In this document: positions 1 to 6,230 of the stretch, one piece after another | Numbering within the stretch: the first letter of the stretch is position 1 | Layout: each line of letters begins with the position of its first letter | DNA from: Pseudomonadota bacterium | GTDB taxonomy: Bacteria > Desulfobacterota > Desulfobacteria > Desulfobacterales > RPRI01 | Assembly: GCA_018830925.1 (NCBI GenBank) | Contig: JAHJRK010000243.1 | Span: 1-6,421, forward strand | Direction of reading: 5' to 3' | DNA: 6,421 bases | Made by a program: the position numbers and the translations under genes | The notes under the pieces: generated by a model | Seen by the model: only the letters and a program-made list of their open reading frames with translations | What the model was told of the DNA's origin: nothing | The model's database searches: none

Positions 1-573
1 ATGCAAAAAACGGTGGCCGAAAGTATGCCTACCACTTTTTATATTGCCCAGTTCAAAAGGTATAACCTGCTTGCCGAAAAGAGCTAAAATCGAGTGAACA
101 GGTCTTGCGAATCTCACATTAAGATCCGCCCATTTCATGACTTTTGGGAAAGGAATGGCCAAAATAACCTGCGGGAGCATGTTTTTAAAAACGGCTTTGC
201 TTTCAAGCCCAGGATCGGTTTTAACCGCACAGAGATATGCTCCTTTTTCAGTCTGTTTAACCCGGATCGATTTAACGGGAATACCCATCTTCTCGGCAAA
301 TTTTTTCCCCGCCATGGTTGGCTGACCGGCTTCGTCAAACCCTGCTTTTTCAGGCGGGCCTGTAACCTCTGTGGTCAGCGGTGCCTGTCTGGTTGAAACA
401 CCTGTAACCATAATGGAAAGTCTTCTGGGGGTTCCAAAAGTCTTTGCCTCTCCGTATTCAATTCTCTCTTCTTTCAGCTTTTGCAAAAGAATCGCGGACA
501 GAGCATTCAGCGCAGGTTCAATATAACCGGCAGGAATTTCTTCCGCGCATATTTCAAGCAATAAAGTCTCCAT
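1..573 (-). CDS. glyS: Glycyl-tRNA synthetase beta subunit, N-terminal part (cut by the left window edge)
   Basis: This is the beta subunit of the bacterial alpha2beta2 glycyl-tRNA synthetase, which together with GlyQ charges tRNA-Gly with glycine in the cytoplasm; in this family the beta chain mainly contributes tRNA binding. Only the first 191 codons lie in the window, against roughly 690 in a full GlyS, and the frame stays open to base 1. Visible family motifs are LLLEICAEEIPA near the start (residues 4-15), FGTPRRL (46-52), PFPKVMKW (141-148), FARPVHSILALFG (155-167) and GHRFL (186-190). The ATG at 571-573 is preceded by a GAGGTG Shine-Dalgarno site (577-582) at short spacing, and the protein starts at the usual family position. 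It lies 74 bases after the glyQ stop, the normal glyQ-glyS order. Truncation is due to the window edge, not decay. Confidence 0.96.
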   Translation of the reverse strand, partial: METLLLEICAEEIPAGYIEPALNALSAILLQKLKEERIEYGEAKTFGTPRRLSIMVTGVSTRQAPLTTEVTGPPEKAGFDEAGQPTMAGKKFAEKMGIPVKSIRVKQTEKGAYLCAVKTDPGLESKAVFKNMLPQVILAIPFPKVMKWADLNVRFARPVHSILALFGKQVIPFELGNIKSGRHTFGHRFLH

Positions 574-576
574 ATT

Positions 577-597
577 CACCTCAGTTTATTAATAAAC
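577..597 (-). promoter_or_regulatory. glyS ribosome binding site next to a 14-bp perfect palindrome
   Basis: The GAGGTG Shine-Dalgarno site of glyS (577-582) lies one base from the perfect palindrome GTTTATTAATAAAC (584-597). In RNA the palindrome could form only a weak stem of five A/U-rich pairs around UUAA. As DNA it has the symmetry of a small operator or an AT-rich -10-like region. The Shine-Dalgarno call is seen directly. Any regulatory role of the palindrome is a guess, and AT-rich intergenic DNA can give such symmetry by chance. Confidence 0.4.
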
Positions 598-647
598 ACA
601 AGACACACCTGATAAGAACTCAACTTTGGCATACCGGCTTCAGGGAT

Positions 648-1535
648 TTATATTTTCCCCGTTCCAGTTCTTTTTAACAGCGGAAAATCCATAGCTTCAC
701 GCTGCTTCAGATACCCTTCTGCACAGGCCCTCGCGAGATTCCTGATTCTTGCTATGTAACCGGTTCTTTCGGTAACACTGATGGCACCCCGGGCATCAAG
801 AAGGTTGAAGGTATGCGAGCACTTTAAGCAGTATTCATAGGCTGGGAGCACGAGCGATTCCCTTATAATCCGCAATGACTCTGCTTCAAATTTTGCGAAA
901 AGGTCGAACAGAGAACTGATATCGGCTTTTTCAAAATTATAAGTCGACTGTTCCACCTCCTGCTGATGGTATATATCTCCGTAAGTGATCACATCATTCC
1001 ATTTAAGGTCGTAGACATTATCGACACCCTGAAGATACATTGCTATACGTTCCAGACCGTATGTTATCTCTACAGAGACAGGATGAAGCTCTATGCTTCC
1101 GGCAAGCTGAAAATACGTAAACTGCGTTATTTCCATTCCATCAAGCCATACTTCCCATCCGAGGCCGGAAGCTCCCAATGTCGGAGATTCCCAGTCATCT
1201 TCCACAAACCTAATATCATGTTCAAGGGGATTTATGCCCAAAGCCTTTAAACTCATAAGAAACTGCCGCTGAACATCCATGGGAGAGGGTTTAAGTATTA
1301 CCTGATACTGGTAGTAATGCTGAAGCCTGTTCGGATTTTCACCATACCGCCCGTCTGTGGGCCGCCGTGAAGGCTGAACGTAGGCGACATTCCACGGCTC
1401 CGGACCCAATGCCTTCAGCAGGGTTACAGGATGAAAAGTGCCTGCGCCGACCTCCATATCGTACGATTGAGCCAGAACGCATCCCCTGCGGGCCCAGTAC
1501 CTTTGTAAAGTCAGAATCACATCTTGAAAATTCAT
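648..1535 (-). CDS. glyQ: Glycyl-tRNA synthetase alpha subunit
   Basis: This is the catalytic alpha chain of the alpha2beta2 glycyl-tRNA synthetase. It is a class II enzyme that activates glycine with ATP and, together with GlyS, transfers it to tRNA-Gly in the cytoplasm. The 295-residue length is normal for GlyQ. Typical blocks are FQDVILTLQRYWARRGC at residues 3-19, QPSRRPTDGRYGENPNR at 54-70, the VEDDWESPTLGASGLGWEVW block from 111, the class II motif 3 region EITYGLERIAMYLQ at 156-169, and FNLLDARGAISVTERTGYI at 243-261. The ATG at 1533-1535 has a GAGGT Shine-Dalgarno site (1543-1547) seven bases upstream and matches the family's N-terminus. The gene starts 29 bases after the GHMP kinase stop and is followed by glyS, so all three are probably co-transcribed. 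No T-box-like leader is seen. Identification is secure. Confidence 0.98.
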   Translation of the reverse strand: MNFQDVILTLQRYWARRGCVLAQSYDMEVGAGTFHPVTLLKALGPEPWNVAYVQPSRRPTDGRYGENPNRLQHYYQYQVILKPSPMDVQRQFLMSLKALGINPLEHDIRFVEDDWESPTLGASGLGWEVWLDGMEITQFTYFQLAGSIELHPVSVEITYGLERIAMYLQGVDNVYDLKWNDVITYGDIYHQQEVEQSTYNFEKADISSLFDLFAKFEAESLRIIRESLVLPAYEYCLKCSHTFNLLDARGAISVTERTGYIARIRNLARACAEGYLKQREAMDFPLLKRTGTGKI

Positions 1536-1564
1536 ATTTCATACCTCATTTAATATAATATAAA

Positions 1565-2626
1565 TCATTCTTCTCTTACCGACACGCCTCTATAATCCGG
1601 CTTAACCTCAATCAGGCCGGCTTTTTTTCTTTTTAAAAGGATATATTCCCATTTTTTCTTCAATTTTTCAATATCCCCGGCTTCGCCAATCGCCCATATG
1701 CAGCCTCCACCGCCTGCTCCGGTAAACCTGGCACCGCAATTATTTTTCACGGCCGATATTATAAGCATACGCCCGATACTATCCAGAACATCCGGCGTCA
1801 TTTTCCTTCTTATTGCAGTCTCTTCATTCATAAAAAACGCTGCATCCTGAAAATTACGGTTTGACACAGCCTCAACAAATTTACCGGTGCACATCACTAT
1901 ATCGTCCCATAGATTGCGGTTTTTCCCGGAAACAAACCGGTTGATCCATCTGCTGTTGATGTTTTTTGATTCGTGCGGAACGCCGCAGTATGCCAGTATC
2001 AGGTTTTTTTCGAAACCCCCTGCAAATTCCTTCTTAATCACGCTCTTCTTTACAAAAGGAGTGCCGTCAGTTCCGTCCTTCCAATACCAGGCATTCACTC
2101 CTCCGAAAGCCGCTGCAAGCTGATCCTGTAACCCGCAAGGCACGCCTGCTACACTCTGTTCGATTGCGTGCGCAATCAGGACCATTTGCCGTTTCGAAAG
2201 AGGTTTTTTACCGGCATTTACACAAGCTTTTGAAAACGCGGCAATCAGGGCAATCGCAGCAGCCGACGATCCGCCCAGAGCGCTTCTTGGCGGTGACGAC
2301 GAATCAATCACAATATGGAGGCCTTCCGCCCTGAAAAATGATGCGATTGCGAACATAAGGCCGAGTGGATGATTGAACGGAGCGCTCCCAAGGGGAAATA
2401 CGGCGCTTTTAAAACCACGTGAAGAGATCCTGATCATTTTATTTTCAAACGGAAGAAGGGATACCCTGGTTCTTAAATTGATGGCAATATTGAAAGTACA
2501 TGGATTAAGATGCATAAGGGGATAATAGAATGTGCTTATATCGAGAGTTCCTCCCATATCAATACGGCAGGGCGCAGATGCTTCAATAAGTCTGTTTTTG
2601 AAAATACCTTTCAAGTTATCCGCCAT
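1565..2626 (-). CDS. GHMP-family sugar kinase of unknown substrate (HddA/galactokinase-like)
   Basis: This is a probable ATP-dependent small-molecule kinase of the galactokinase/homoserine/mevalonate/phosphomevalonate (GHMP) superfamily, cytoplasmic, 353 residues. The three family motifs are present. Motif 1 is SAPCRIDMGGTLDI (17-30). The ATP-binding motif 2 is SPPRSALGGSSAAA (111-124). The glycine-rich C-terminal motif 3 is GARFTGAGGGGC (298-309). A GLQDQLAAAFGG block (165-176) supplies the likely catalytic Asp168, and Glu156 lies ahead of it. The GLQDQ-AAAFGG form resembles sugar or heptose-phosphate kinases such as HddA more than mevalonate or homoserine kinases; the substrate cannot be read from sequence. 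Cysteine at position 20 (APCRID) replaces the more common Gly or Leu. The ATG at 2624-2626 has a CAGGT Shine-Dalgarno site (2634-2638) seven bases upstream. It sits 48 bases after recO and 29 before glyQ, which gives no clear metabolic context. Confidence 0.9.
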   Translation of the reverse strand: MADNLKGIFKNRLIEASAPCRIDMGGTLDISTFYYPLMHLNPCTFNIAINLRTRVSLLPFENKMIRISSRGFKSAVFPLGSAPFNHPLGLMFAIASFFRAEGLHIVIDSSSPPRSALGGSSAAAIALIAAFSKACVNAGKKPLSKRQMVLIAHAIEQSVAGVPCGLQDQLAAAFGGVNAWYWKDGTDGTPFVKKSVIKKEFAGGFEKNLILAYCGVPHESKNINSRWINRFVSGKNRNLWDDIVMCTGKFVEAVSNRNFQDAAFFMNEETAIRRKMTPDVLDSIGRMLIISAVKNNCGARFTGAGGGGCIWAIGEAGDIEKLKKKWEYILLKRKKAGLIEVKPDYRGVSVREE

Positions 2627-2674
2627 ATAATCGACCTGTTAAAATACCTCTCGGATGGACTTTTTACAAAACCA

Positions 2675-3460
2675 TCAATATTGGTACGGTCCGTCTTCTT
2701 TTCTTATCCGCTTTAAAAATTTGAGGCTTTGCATCTCTTTCCCGAGATGATAAGTCGTAAATGTCTCCATCAAATCCAGCCCTTCTTTTATTGCCTGAGG
2801 AGTGAATTTAATTTTGCCGGCCTTTTCCAATCCTCCGCTTTCAACCCAGAGGAGCTGCTTGATGGTTCCCTTGGAAAGAGAAAGCCGGCTTATAGACTTG
2901 CCGGCACATTTTCGGCATATAATGCCGCTCCTTGAAAAATCGAATGCAACACGCTCTTCTTTTATTTTGTCTGTTTCGAGTCTGCATATACTGCACTTCA
3001 ATAAATTCGGACGGATTCCAGCTATCGAGGCAAACCGTATAAGAAATAATATGCTCGATATTTCTCCAGAAATCATTCCTGCATCAATCTGTTCAAGAAC
3101 ATGGCGAAGCAACCTGTAAAGATCTTCCTGTCTTGCTCCAGGTTCGGTCCATTCATTTACCAGTTCGGCAAAGTAACTTGCATATGCAGTTCTATTCAAA
3201 TCCGTACTTATGCCGGAAAAGGAATTTTTAAGATCGGCCTCCTGCAGAATCATAAGATCCCTGTCCATCTTGGAACTGCATACTATCTCCAAAACCGAGA
3301 ACAATTCGAGGATTCCCCCGAACCGCTTTGTGCTCTTTTTCGCAGATTTTGCAATGGCCGATATCTTACCCCTTTTCAATGTAAAAAAAGTTAAAATAAG
3401 ATCATAGTCGCCGAAATCAATTCGCCGAATAACTATGGCAGAAGATGTAAAGTTCGGCAT
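2675..3460 (-). CDS. recO: DNA repair protein RecO
   Basis: RecO is a mediator of the RecF pathway. It binds single-stranded DNA and SSB, works with RecR, and helps load RecA at gaps, in the cytoplasm. The protein is 261 residues, close to the family's usual 230-260. It begins with the family-like SSAIVIRRIDFGDYDLILTF (residues 6-25), which leads into the N-terminal OB-fold that ends near residue 80, followed by a helical C-terminal domain. That domain holds a four-cysteine zinc site: Cys156 and Cys159 (CSIC), then Cys182 and Cys185 (CRKC), as in many RecO proteins but not that of E. coli. The ATG at 3458-3460 has only a short GGAA site (3470-3473) nine bases upstream, inside the palindrome ATTCCGGAAT (3469-3478). 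It follows the RodZ-like gene by 56 bases and precedes the kinase by 48. No truncation is seen. Confidence 0.95.
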   Translation of the reverse strand: MPNFTSSAIVIRRIDFGDYDLILTFFTLKRGKISAIAKSAKKSTKRFGGILELFSVLEIVCSSKMDRDLMILQEADLKNSFSGISTDLNRTAYASYFAELVNEWTEPGARQEDLYRLLRHVLEQIDAGMISGEISSILFLIRFASIAGIRPNLLKCSICRLETDKIKEERVAFDFSRSGIICRKCAGKSISRLSLSKGTIKQLLWVESGGLEKAGKIKFTPQAIKEGLDLMETFTTYHLGKEMQSLKFLKRIRKEDGPYQY

Positions 3461-3516
3461 TTAATCATATTCCGGAATTGTTAAAAAGAGTAAAGCAGAC
3501 ATTCAGATCCGTCACA

Positions 3517-4281
3517 TCATGGAATTTGAATGTTTGCGGCACGGCCGCTTTCCCTTGGTATATCCAATGCGCGCCCGTTGATGTTTAATCTGATTGCACC
3601 GGCATCTCCCACGAGTAGATTATAGCCTTTCGATGCTTTCAATTCCAGCAAATCGCCGCTGTTTAACAAATATTCTCTGAGATTCTGTCCATCAATTATT
3701 ACCTTCATCCAGGTATCCTTTACAGCCGATATTTCCAAAGAGAGTTCTTCCGCGATGTTACCCGAATCTGTATGATCAATTTGCGATTTGTCTTCCGCTC
3801 TCTTATCGGTACTTCCGCTTTCTTTCATAAGTGACCTACGCTTGTCGGTCTTACCCGCCCTGTCGTTCTTATCATCGGATTCAGGCTTATCGGAAAGAAA
3901 TGAGACTGATGAAACCGATATGATAATTATGAATAAAAAAATCCCGGAAAGCAGAAATATCCTTTTCCAGAACGGAAAATCTGTCTTCTTTGATTCATTT
4001 TCGGGTTTGGCCGCATTTCCTACGGTTCCGATGCATGCAAGATAACACCGTACAGCCTGATTTCCGTCCGCATGGACCGCCCGGGAATAAGCTCTTAAAA
4101 AACCCTTAACGAAAACCTCCTGGGGAAGCCGGTCAAGTTGTTCATTCTCTATTGCGATGAGATAATGAACGCTTATCTTCGTTTCCTTCGACACATCCTC
4201 AATACTCTTTCCGCTTTCGATTCTGAAAGTCTGAAGATATCGTCCAAATGAAAATGAATTTTTTCCGGAAAACATATCCAA
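3517..4281 (-). CDS. RodZ-like helix-turn-helix membrane protein with a C-terminal DUF4115-type domain
   Basis: This is a bitopic inner-membrane protein of the RodZ type, 254 residues. RodZ links MreB filaments to the wall-synthesis machinery in rod-shaped bacteria, and that role here is inferred from architecture only. An N-terminal cytoplasmic helix-turn-helix spans about residues 10-75: FGRYLQTFRIESGKSIEDV, then the family-typical YLIAIENEQLDRLPQEVFVKGFLRAYS (40-66). A basic stretch precedes one transmembrane helix near 108-129 (IFLLSGIFLFIIIISVSSVSF). A charged, probably disordered linker (131-175) leads to a periplasmic beta-rich domain at about 178-250, with the TWMKVIIDGQNL and GDLLELKASKGYNLLVGDAG signatures of DUF4115. 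The start is taken as TTG at 4279-4281, because AGGAAG (4288-4293) lies six bases upstream; the in-frame ATG two codons on (4273-4275) would be twelve away. It lies 43 bases after the SurA-type gene, not beside mreB. Confidence 0.88.
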   Translation of the reverse strand: MDMFSGKNSFSFGRYLQTFRIESGKSIEDVSKETKISVHYLIAIENEQLDRLPQEVFVKGFLRAYSRAVHADGNQAVRCYLACIGTVGNAAKPENESKKTDFPFWKRIFLLSGIFLFIIIISVSSVSFLSDKPESDDKNDRAGKTDKRRSLMKESGSTDKRAEDKSQIDHTDSGNIAEELSLEISAVKDTWMKVIIDGQNLREYLLNSGDLLELKASKGYNLLVGDAGAIRLNINGRALDIPRESGRAANIQIP

Positions 4282-4287
4282 ATCAAG

Positions 4288-4293
4288 CTTCCT
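4288..4293 (-). promoter_or_regulatory. Ribosome binding site favouring a TTG start
   Basis: AGGAAG, read on the minus strand, stands six bases before the TTG at 4279-4281 and twelve before the ATG at 4273-4275. The spacing favours TTG as the start of the RodZ-like gene. Either choice changes the protein by only two residues. Confidence 0.55.
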
Positions 4294-4324
4294 GAAATTG
4301 ATGACTTCGAAAAAATCAAAATCT

Positions 4325-5305
4325 CTATTTGATGATTTTAATATGTGATTTCTGTTTCAGCGCATCTATCCATGACAGAAATTTTTTATCAAGTATCTCT
4401 CTGAAAAGGATATCCTCTATTTCAGGAGCGGCTTCATCAAGAGATTTACCGGGTTTTTCCTCTATATCCTGTATATAAATGATCTGATATCCTATTTCAG
4501 TTTCAAATACCTTTGTGCACTCTCCCGAATTAAGTCCTTTTATCGCATCCCTTACCTGTTGTGACAATTGATCCGGCTTGAAAGTCCCCAAATCCAGGCT
4601 CTTAATATCATACGAACCGCCGGAGTAATCCCGACTGACCTGATCAAACGGCTTCCCTTCTTTTAATCTGTTGTATATCTCTTCCATTATCAACAAAATT
4701 GCCTTTTTATCATCAGCGCCGAGACTATAATCGGCTTTCTTTACCATGTTCTGAAGGTGATACCGTTTTTCACTCTGATACATATTTTTATGGTTTTCAT
4801 AATATGATTTTATATCATCTCTCGTTATAACAATCTTCGATTTAACTTCGATATTGAGAAGTTTTGTCCTTAGTATATTATCCTTAACCTTATCACGATA
4901 TTCTTCCATCGATATGTTGTCTTTGGCCAGGGCGCTTCTTAAATCTTCATCCGTGTAGTGATTGGCCTCTTTAAACCGCTCAATAGAGTTATCAAGCTCC
5001 TTTTCGCTAACTGAAAGCTTGTATTTTTTGCTCTCCTGGTACGTAAGCTTCTGTTTAATGATCTGGTCAAGTATATCTTCGCGCACCTTGAAAAGCATTT
5101 CCCGCTCTTTTTCAAGTGAATAACCGAGCGACTTTATCTTATCAGCGTAAGGCTGAACCGCTCCCGTCAGCTCGGAAAGCGAAACTACGTCCTCATTGAC
5201 CACAGCCACAACCCTGTCTACCACTTCAGCGCCGCATAATCTGACATATACATGAACTCCTGAAAGGAATATTACAATGGAAAACAATATTATTTTTTTA
5301 TACAT
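4325..5305 (-). CDS. SurA-type periplasmic chaperone with one parvulin-like (PpiC) domain
   Basis: This is a probable exported outer-membrane-protein chaperone and peptidyl-prolyl isomerase, 326 residues from this start. A signal peptide (basic YKK, then IILFSIVIFLSGV) ends near LCGA, residues 23-26. Mature EVVDRVVAVVNEDVVSLSEL closely resembles the start of mature SurA. A helical SurA N-domain covers about 27-165, and one parvulin-like domain about 178-283, with DLGTF, LNSGECTKVFETEIGYQII and IQDIEE. E. coli SurA has two parvulin domains. By eye, positions that are His in active parvulins (RHIL and GWH or GYH) are Asn186 and Gln274 here, so isomerase activity is doubtful. The ATG at 5303-5305 is chosen for its signal peptide. 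The frame also opens at an ATG at 5354-5356 (343 residues), which overlaps the upstream gene and buries the signal sequence behind 17 polar residues. The strong AGAAGGAG site fits neither start well. Confidence 0.9.
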   Translation of the reverse strand: MYKKIILFSIVIFLSGVHVYVRLCGAEVVDRVVAVVNEDVVSLSELTGAVQPYADKIKSLGYSLEKEREMLFKVREDILDQIIKQKLTYQESKKYKLSVSEKELDNSIERFKEANHYTDEDLRSALAKDNISMEEYRDKVKDNILRTKLLNIEVKSKIVITRDDIKSYYENHKNMYQSEKRYHLQNMVKKADYSLGADDKKAILLIMEEIYNRLKEGKPFDQVSRDYSGGSYDIKSLDLGTFKPDQLSQQVRDAIKGLNSGECTKVFETEIGYQIIYIQDIEEKPGKSLDEAAPEIEDILFREILDKKFLSWIDALKQKSHIKIIK

Positions 5306-5321
5306 GGTTATTGAAATTATG

Positions 5322-5329
5322 CTCCTTCT
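5322..5329 (-). promoter_or_regulatory. Strong Shine-Dalgarno-like site between the two SurA-like genes
   Basis: AGAAGGAG, read on the minus strand, comes five bases after the TAG stop (5335-5337) of the upstream lipoprotein gene, as expected for translational coupling. It is 16 bases from the ATG at 5303-5305, which is longer than usual. In-frame non-standard codons lie closer (ATT at 5315-5317, ATA at 5309-5311). The true start of the SurA-type protein is therefore unsettled. Confidence 0.45.
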
Positions 5330-5334
5330 GTTGA

Positions 5335-6042
5335 CTATGATATTATTTTCTCCCATTGTTTCATGTTTATCTCTATATTATATTTGCGCTGCAGTTCGTT
5401 AATCCATACCTTATACGCCGATTCCGCTTTTGCATTGCGCAGATTTTTTACGGCAATTTCAACAGCCGGTTTGTTTGATGGATCACCGGAGCCGCCTTCA
5501 AGATGTTCACTGTAGTATTTTGCCATGTCATCTGTAGTCACTGCAATATTATTTATCAGGTCTTCTGTTATGACTTTTTCCATGATCAAACGGATTCTTA
5601 ATCCTTTCTCCCACAGCTTGTAAGAAATTGCATATTCGAGAAGCATCTGCTCAAATTCATCTTCAGGATAATCTCTTTTTATTTTCTCAACCGCATCCCC
5701 AAGTTCTTGATCCGTAACCGTAATATTCAGCTCTTTTGCTCTTTGAACGACGATCAACTCCTCTATCATCTGATTCAAAAGCTGCTGCTTAACACCGCGG
5801 TAAACAGAAGATTCATGTGTTATATTATGCGGATAAGCAGATTTTGCAGTTTCAAACGCCCTTTGAAAATCAAGCACAGTCGCAACGTTTCCGTCGACTC
5901 TAACCAGGTATTCATCGCTCTGGTCAGAGTCGCTTCCGGCACAACCCGACAGTATAAATACAGCTAATAAAGCATATCCTGTCAATATTTTCACGCAAAA
6001 AGCGACCTTTCCGCAGTGTTTTTGTTTAATACCACGTATCAT
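5335..6042 (-). CDS. SurA-N-like lipoprotein lacking a parvulin domain
   Basis: This is a probable periplasm-facing lipoprotein chaperone related to SurA/PrsA-type foldases. From this start it has 235 residues. A basic N-terminus (to Lys18) and a hydrophobic run (YALLAVFILSG) end in the lipobox LSGC, with Cys34 the likely lipidated residue; the mature protein begins CAGSDSDQSDE. The body (about 44-175) resembles a SurA N-terminal domain: VRVDGNVATVLDFQRAFETA, then helical NQMIEELIVVQRAKELNITV and TDQELGDAVEKI. The C-terminal stretch (204-232: AKAESAYKVWINELQRKY and the residues after it) looks like the helix that normally follows the isomerase domain, but only about 15 glycine- and proline-containing residues (181-195) stand where that domain would be. 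The ATG at 6040-6042 has no clear Shine-Dalgarno site. GTG at 5992-5994, with GGAAAGG (6007-6013) upstream, would give a compact 18-residue signal peptide and is a real alternative. It is the first gene of the row. Confidence 0.85.
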   Translation of the reverse strand: MIRGIKQKHCGKVAFCVKILTGYALLAVFILSGCAGSDSDQSDEYLVRVDGNVATVLDFQRAFETAKSAYPHNITHESSVYRGVKQQLLNQMIEELIVVQRAKELNITVTDQELGDAVEKIKRDYPEDEFEQMLLEYAISYKLWEKGLRIRLIMEKVITEDLINNIAVTTDDMAKYYSEHLEGGSGDPSNKPAVEIAVKNLRNAKAESAYKVWINELQRKYNIEINMKQWEKIIS

Positions 6043-6140
6043 AATAAAAATAAAAGAGCCTTACTTAACAGTGTCTTTCCGCTTTAAAAAAAGGAACTAT
6101 TTCAAACCAATAATGACGGTTTCGTAAAAAGACATCTTAT

Positions 6141-6155
6141 GCTCACTTAATGAGC
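6141..6155. repeat. Short inverted repeat (5-bp stem)
   Basis: GCTCA and TGAGC flank a CTTAA loop, giving a small stem-loop on either strand. It lies within the candidate repeat element and has no adjacent T-run that would make it a terminator. Confidence 0.4.
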
Positions 6156-6163
6156 TTTGTAGG

Positions 6164-6175
6164 GATTTATAAATC
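6164..6175. repeat. Perfect 12-bp palindrome
   Basis: GATTTATAAATC is exactly self-complementary. It overlaps the first of several AAATCAC/GTGATTT words: 6171-6177 and 6184-6190 in one orientation, 6224-6230 and 6321-6327 in the other. It could be a protein-binding site or simply part of the repeat element. Confidence 0.4.
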
Positions 6176-6183
6176 ACTTCGCT

Positions 6184-6230
6184 AAATCACAAGAATTCTC
6201 CGCCTGAGGCGAATCAAAAACTTGTGATTT
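6184..6230. repeat. Nested inverted repeat: 10-bp outer stem and GC-rich inner hairpin
   Basis: AAATCACAAG (6184-6193) pairs perfectly with CTTGTGATTT (6221-6230). Inside it CGCC (6201-6204) and GGCG (6208-6211) form a small hairpin around TGA. On the plus strand the outer stem ends in a run of five T, so it could act as a weak terminator in that direction, but no plus-strand gene precedes it. On the minus strand it would lie in the leader of the gene row if transcription starts to its right. Confidence 0.6.

Noticed and set aside
94..396. Open frame on the plus strand, 100 codons
   Set aside because: It lies opposite glyS, whose family motifs are clear. It shows no recognisable domain and is a shadow of the real gene.
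966..1250. Open frame on the plus strand, 94 codons
   Set aside because: It is fully antisense to the conserved core of glyQ and has no recognisable features.
1536..1564. T-box or other leader regulating the glycyl-tRNA synthetase genes
   Set aside because: The gap is only 29 bases, with no T-box sequence or terminator stem; T-box control is also mainly a Gram-positive trait.
2729..3407. Several plus-strand open frames opposite recO
   Set aside because: They overlap one another and the well-supported recO, and none has a recognisable protein signature.
3788..4045. Plus-strand open frame with a Ser/Leu-rich sequence, 85 codons
   Set aside because: It mirrors the charged linker and membrane span of the RodZ-like gene, and the bias is explained by that strand.
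6043..6130. Possible sigma-70 promoter for the row (TTGAAA at about 6098-6104 on the minus strand)
   Set aside because: No acceptable -10 box lies 16-18 bases downstream, so the match is not better than expected in AT-rich DNA.
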